From DTPU01 sp963827855 (GTDB lineage: Bacteria > Planctomycetota > Phycisphaerae > Sedimentisphaerales > Anaerobacaceae): a stretch of DNA of 64,000 nucleotides. The stretch spans positions 496,001 through 560,000 of the forward strand of contig CAWHBY010000002.1 in the NCBI GenBank assembly GCA_963827855.1, read 5' to 3'. A program made the position numbers and the translations under genes. A model generated the notes under the pieces. The model saw nothing but the letters and a program-made list of their open reading frames with translations. It had not been told where the DNA came from and ran no database searches. Positions 61,853 to 64,000 of this stretch are shown piece by piece (within the stretch, counting starts at the first letter, position 1; each line of letters starts with the position of its first letter).

Positions 61853-63691
61853 TTAGCGCACGCTGATGAGCAGCGAAAAGGCCTGATGGCCGCCGCTGAG
61901 CACCCCTTTGTGGGAGATCCGCACCGTGTAGGACTCCGCAGCGAGTGGACCTGACAGGAACACCTGTTCCACGTTGTCGACCGTGTTGTCCCCTGTCGTC
62001 GCGGCCTGGGCGGGATGGGTCCGGTCCAGGACGAAGGGCATGTGGCTGATCTGACGAGGATCTGCGATCCGCAGGTCCAGGTCATTGACCAGACAGGGAC
62101 TGGCGCTATCCGCGTCCTGGGGCAGCGTGGCCGGCGGGTCCATCCAGCACAAAGTCGCGCGGAGGCTGCCCCCCTGGGCAACAGTCACCTTGTAGGTGGC
62201 GCCCTGGTTTGCATCCAGGACGTCCTCGACCACGCGATAGGCCTTGGGCTCTGCGGCCTGCTCCAGCAGCAGGTCTGCGGTGGCCTGGATACTCAGCAGG
62301 CCCCAGCCGGATTGATAGTCCGGCCCTGCCAGACCCAGATCGTCCGCCGTGTGGATCAGAAGGCCCTTGAGCGTGGCGCCCCGCAGGACCTTGCCCGGAA
62401 AGAGGGTCTCGTAGAGGTCGGTGACCAAGGCCGCGCTTCCCGTGGCACTGGCTGCGGCCATGCTGGTCCCGCTGAGGGTCGTGTATTGGGTATCGCCGTC
62501 CGCCGAACAAGAGAAGACGGCCGCGCCACAGGTCACCACGTCGGGCTTGATCCGTCCATCGTTGGTCGGCCCCCACGAGCTGTAGCTCGTCATGTCCGCG
62601 GCCGTGACGTCACGCCAGCCTGCAGTCACCGCTTCCTCCACCGCTCCTACGGCCATGATGTTCTTGGCGGTGCTGTCAGGGGGCAGTGTGTCGTAGCCGC
62701 CGTCGACGCCGTCGTCACCGGGGTCGGTCGTGCCGCTGTAGTGCTTGGAGATCCACCCGCGTCCATTGCGATAGTACTCGAAGGAAGTCCCGTCTGAAGG
62801 CGCCTTGTCGGCGCGGTCGTTTCCCGCTGCCCGGAAAGGCAGGTAGTACGGGGCCTCATAGCAGATGAGGTCCCAGGACTGGCTCTCGTCGTCGTACTGG
62901 CCGAACAACTCGCTCTGCTTCTCGCCGTATTCGCCGTACCACCTCGCCACGCGCGAACCATAGTCCCAGCCACAGGCATACCCATAGGAGTGGTTGGAGA
63001 CCTGGACCGCATTGGCCTCATTCGGATCACTCATGGCCTTCTGGGTGACCTCGGCAAGGTCCTGACTGTAGTTGTAGCTGAGGATCGTGGCGGCCGGCGC
63101 CATGCCCCGGCTGGCGGCATTCACACCCGAGGCAGCGATCGTCCCCGCCACGTGCGTGCTGTGCGTGGACGGCCGAACCAAGGAGCCGAGGCGGCGTTTC
63201 TCCATGAGCAGGACGCGGCCCGTCAGCTCCTGGTGCGTGGACAGGACGTCGCTGGCGTCCCACAGCCCCACGATCTGGCCCCTGCCCAGCACACCGTACG
63301 GCTGGACGCCTCGCACGAGGTTCACGCCAATGGAGACGGCTGCCTCCAGGTTGTAGGTCTTGAAGACGCGGGGCACATTGCCGTGGATGGCCATCAGGTC
63401 ATAGCGGACGTGACCCTTCTCGCCGTGGGTCTCCCATCCCTCCCAGAAAGCCGCCCACTGCGCATCTGCCTGCTGTCGCTGGCGTGTATCCATGAAGCGT
63501 TCAGCCATGGCCTGCCTGGGCATCTGGTGAAAAAGGGGTTGAGGAGCACTGGGCTGGGCCCCGCCTGCCGAGACGCAAGCCAGACAGGCGAGGCCAAAGA
63601 ACACCAGCCCTACAACCCTGTGTCGCAGGGCAGTCCTGGCGCAGACCGGATTGACCCTTCGCGTCGCTGCCATCCAAGCTTCCTTCATCAT
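61853..63691 (-). CDS. Secreted subtilisin-like serine protease (S8)
   Basis: A 612-aa protein with a signal peptide (GLVFFGLACLACVSAGGAQ). The catalytic triad is in VGLWDASDVLSTHQEL (Asp), STHSTHVAGTI (His) and TLSGTSMAAASATGSAALV (Ser), with RAAGND as the oxyanion Asn. The C-terminal beta domain (KVTVAQGGSLRATLCWMDPP, VNDLDLRIADP) is a P-domain/jelly-roll as in bacterial kexin-like subtilases. AAGGAG precedes the start. Targets are unknown. Confidence 0.9.
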   Translation of the reverse strand: MMKEAWMAATRRVNPVCARTALRHRVVGLVFFGLACLACVSAGGAQPSAPQPLFHQMPRQAMAERFMDTRQRQQADAQWAAFWEGWETHGEKGHVRYDLMAIHGNVPRVFKTYNLEAAVSIGVNLVRGVQPYGVLGRGQIVGLWDASDVLSTHQELTGRVLLMEKRRLGSLVRPSTHSTHVAGTIAASGVNAASRGMAPAATILSYNYSQDLAEVTQKAMSDPNEANAVQVSNHSYGYACGWDYGSRVARWYGEYGEKQSELFGQYDDESQSWDLICYEAPYYLPFRAAGNDRADKAPSDGTSFEYYRNGRGWISKHYSGTTDPGDDGVDGGYDTLPPDSTAKNIMAVGAVEEAVTAGWRDVTAADMTSYSSWGPTNDGRIKPDVVTCGAAVFSCSADGDTQYTTLSGTSMAAASATGSAALVTDLYETLFPGKVLRGATLKGLLIHTADDLGLAGPDYQSGWGLLSIQATADLLLEQAAEPKAYRVVEDVLDANQGATYKVTVAQGGSLRATLCWMDPPATLPQDADSASPCLVNDLDLRIADPRQISHMPFVLDRTHPAQAATTGDNTVDNVEQVFLSGPLAAESYTVRISHKGVLSGGHQAFSLLISVR

Positions 63692-63805
63692 CCTACTCCT
63701 TGTTCACCCTGAGTGGAGAAGGACACATCCCCACCCATGCCAGACCCAGCCACAGGACCCACACCCTTGCCTTCAATGCCCATCTCTCCGTCAAACCCCA
63801 CTGCC

Positions 63806-64000
63806 CTATCCATCGGCCCTCGGCGATGCCGTGCGACGATCCTGGGCCTCCATAGCCCCTTGCACCAACGGCAGCCTGACCGTGAAGGTGGTGCCGCTGT
63901 CCTGTCTGCTCGTGAAGGAGATGCTCCCGCCGTGTGCCTCCACGATACTCTGGCATATCGCCAGTCCCAGCCCGCTTCCGCCTGCTTCGCGAGAGCGGGC
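63806..64000 (-). CDS. Histidine kinase, C-terminal end (runs off right edge)
   Basis: The last 64 codons of a minus-strand sensor kinase. GGSGLGLAICQSIVEAHGGS is the G2 box of the HATPase domain, followed by TTFTVRLPL, the final strand. The sensor part lies outside the window. The response regulator partner is not seen here. Confidence 0.85.
   Translation of the reverse strand, partial: ARSREAGGSGLGLAICQSIVEAHGGSISFTSRQDSGTTFTVRLPLVQGAMEAQDRRTASPRADG

Overview
The window looks like a GC-rich chromosome segment from the Planctomycetota, probably Phycisphaerae/Sedimentisphaerales-like. This is inferred from gene content and not proven. The pointers are DUF1080 proteins, a PQQ-like propeller protein with a WPQFRGPGG start, BlaI/M56 sensor-repressor pairs, Tat-exported Gfo/Idh/MocA and sugar-epimerase proteins, a lamin-tail/CotH protein and many secreted glycosidases. 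Shine-Dalgarno sequences are usually strong (AGGAGG type).

Region 1 (1-12.4 kb) is a sensor-regulator locus. Two BlaI-type repressors each sit in front of a membrane protein that joins a BlaR1-like M56 metallopeptidase to a TolB-like beta-propeller. Tandem BlaI-type dyads precede both repressors and also the PQQ-propeller gene at the left edge. The propeller half of the sensor, a hairpin terminator, a REP-like repeat and a DUF1080 gene form a cassette of about 2.5 kb that is present twice. It is joined to two clearly different M56 halves. A GH9 glucanase diverges from the second repressor. I read this as polysaccharide sensing, with the propeller replacing the beta-lactam sensor.

Region 2 (12.4-19.7 kb) has a large lamin-tail/CotH protein and then an AT-richer island. 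The island holds a coiled-coil membrane protein, an IS1-like transposase translationally coupled to a small protein, a leaderless ribbon-helix-helix gene between repeated promoter-like elements, two atypical tRNA-like genes and a coiled-coil/winged-helix protein.

Region 3 (19.7-34 kb) is mixed housekeeping: a lipoprotein, an alpha/beta hydrolase lacking its serine, an NfeD-slipin-copper ATPase operon behind an attenuator-like leader, a Tat-exported oxidoreductase, tRNA-Ala(GGC), an ECF sigma operon, a U32 peptidase with a sugar epimerase, and small proteins.

Region 4 (34-40.8 kb) is a regulator followed by two secreted glycosidase-like proteins and a possible 56-aa secreted peptide.

Region 5 (40.9-52.2 kb) looks like an envelope-lipid assembly and export cluster. 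One arm encodes a thioester-reductase-like SDR, a condensation-type acyltransferase and a membrane GT2. The divergent arm encodes an RND/MMPL exporter, a LolA-like protein and an outer-membrane barrel. A UGM-like flavoprotein and a second, frameshifted GT2 follow.

Region 6 (52.3-64 kb) holds a secreted polysaccharide operon (GH106, CE15-like esterase, AtpZ-like protein, GH42-like protein) that ends against a broken response regulator. A TMTC-like membrane protein with TPRs, a subtilisin and the end of a histidine kinase complete the window. No CRISPR array or prophage was seen.
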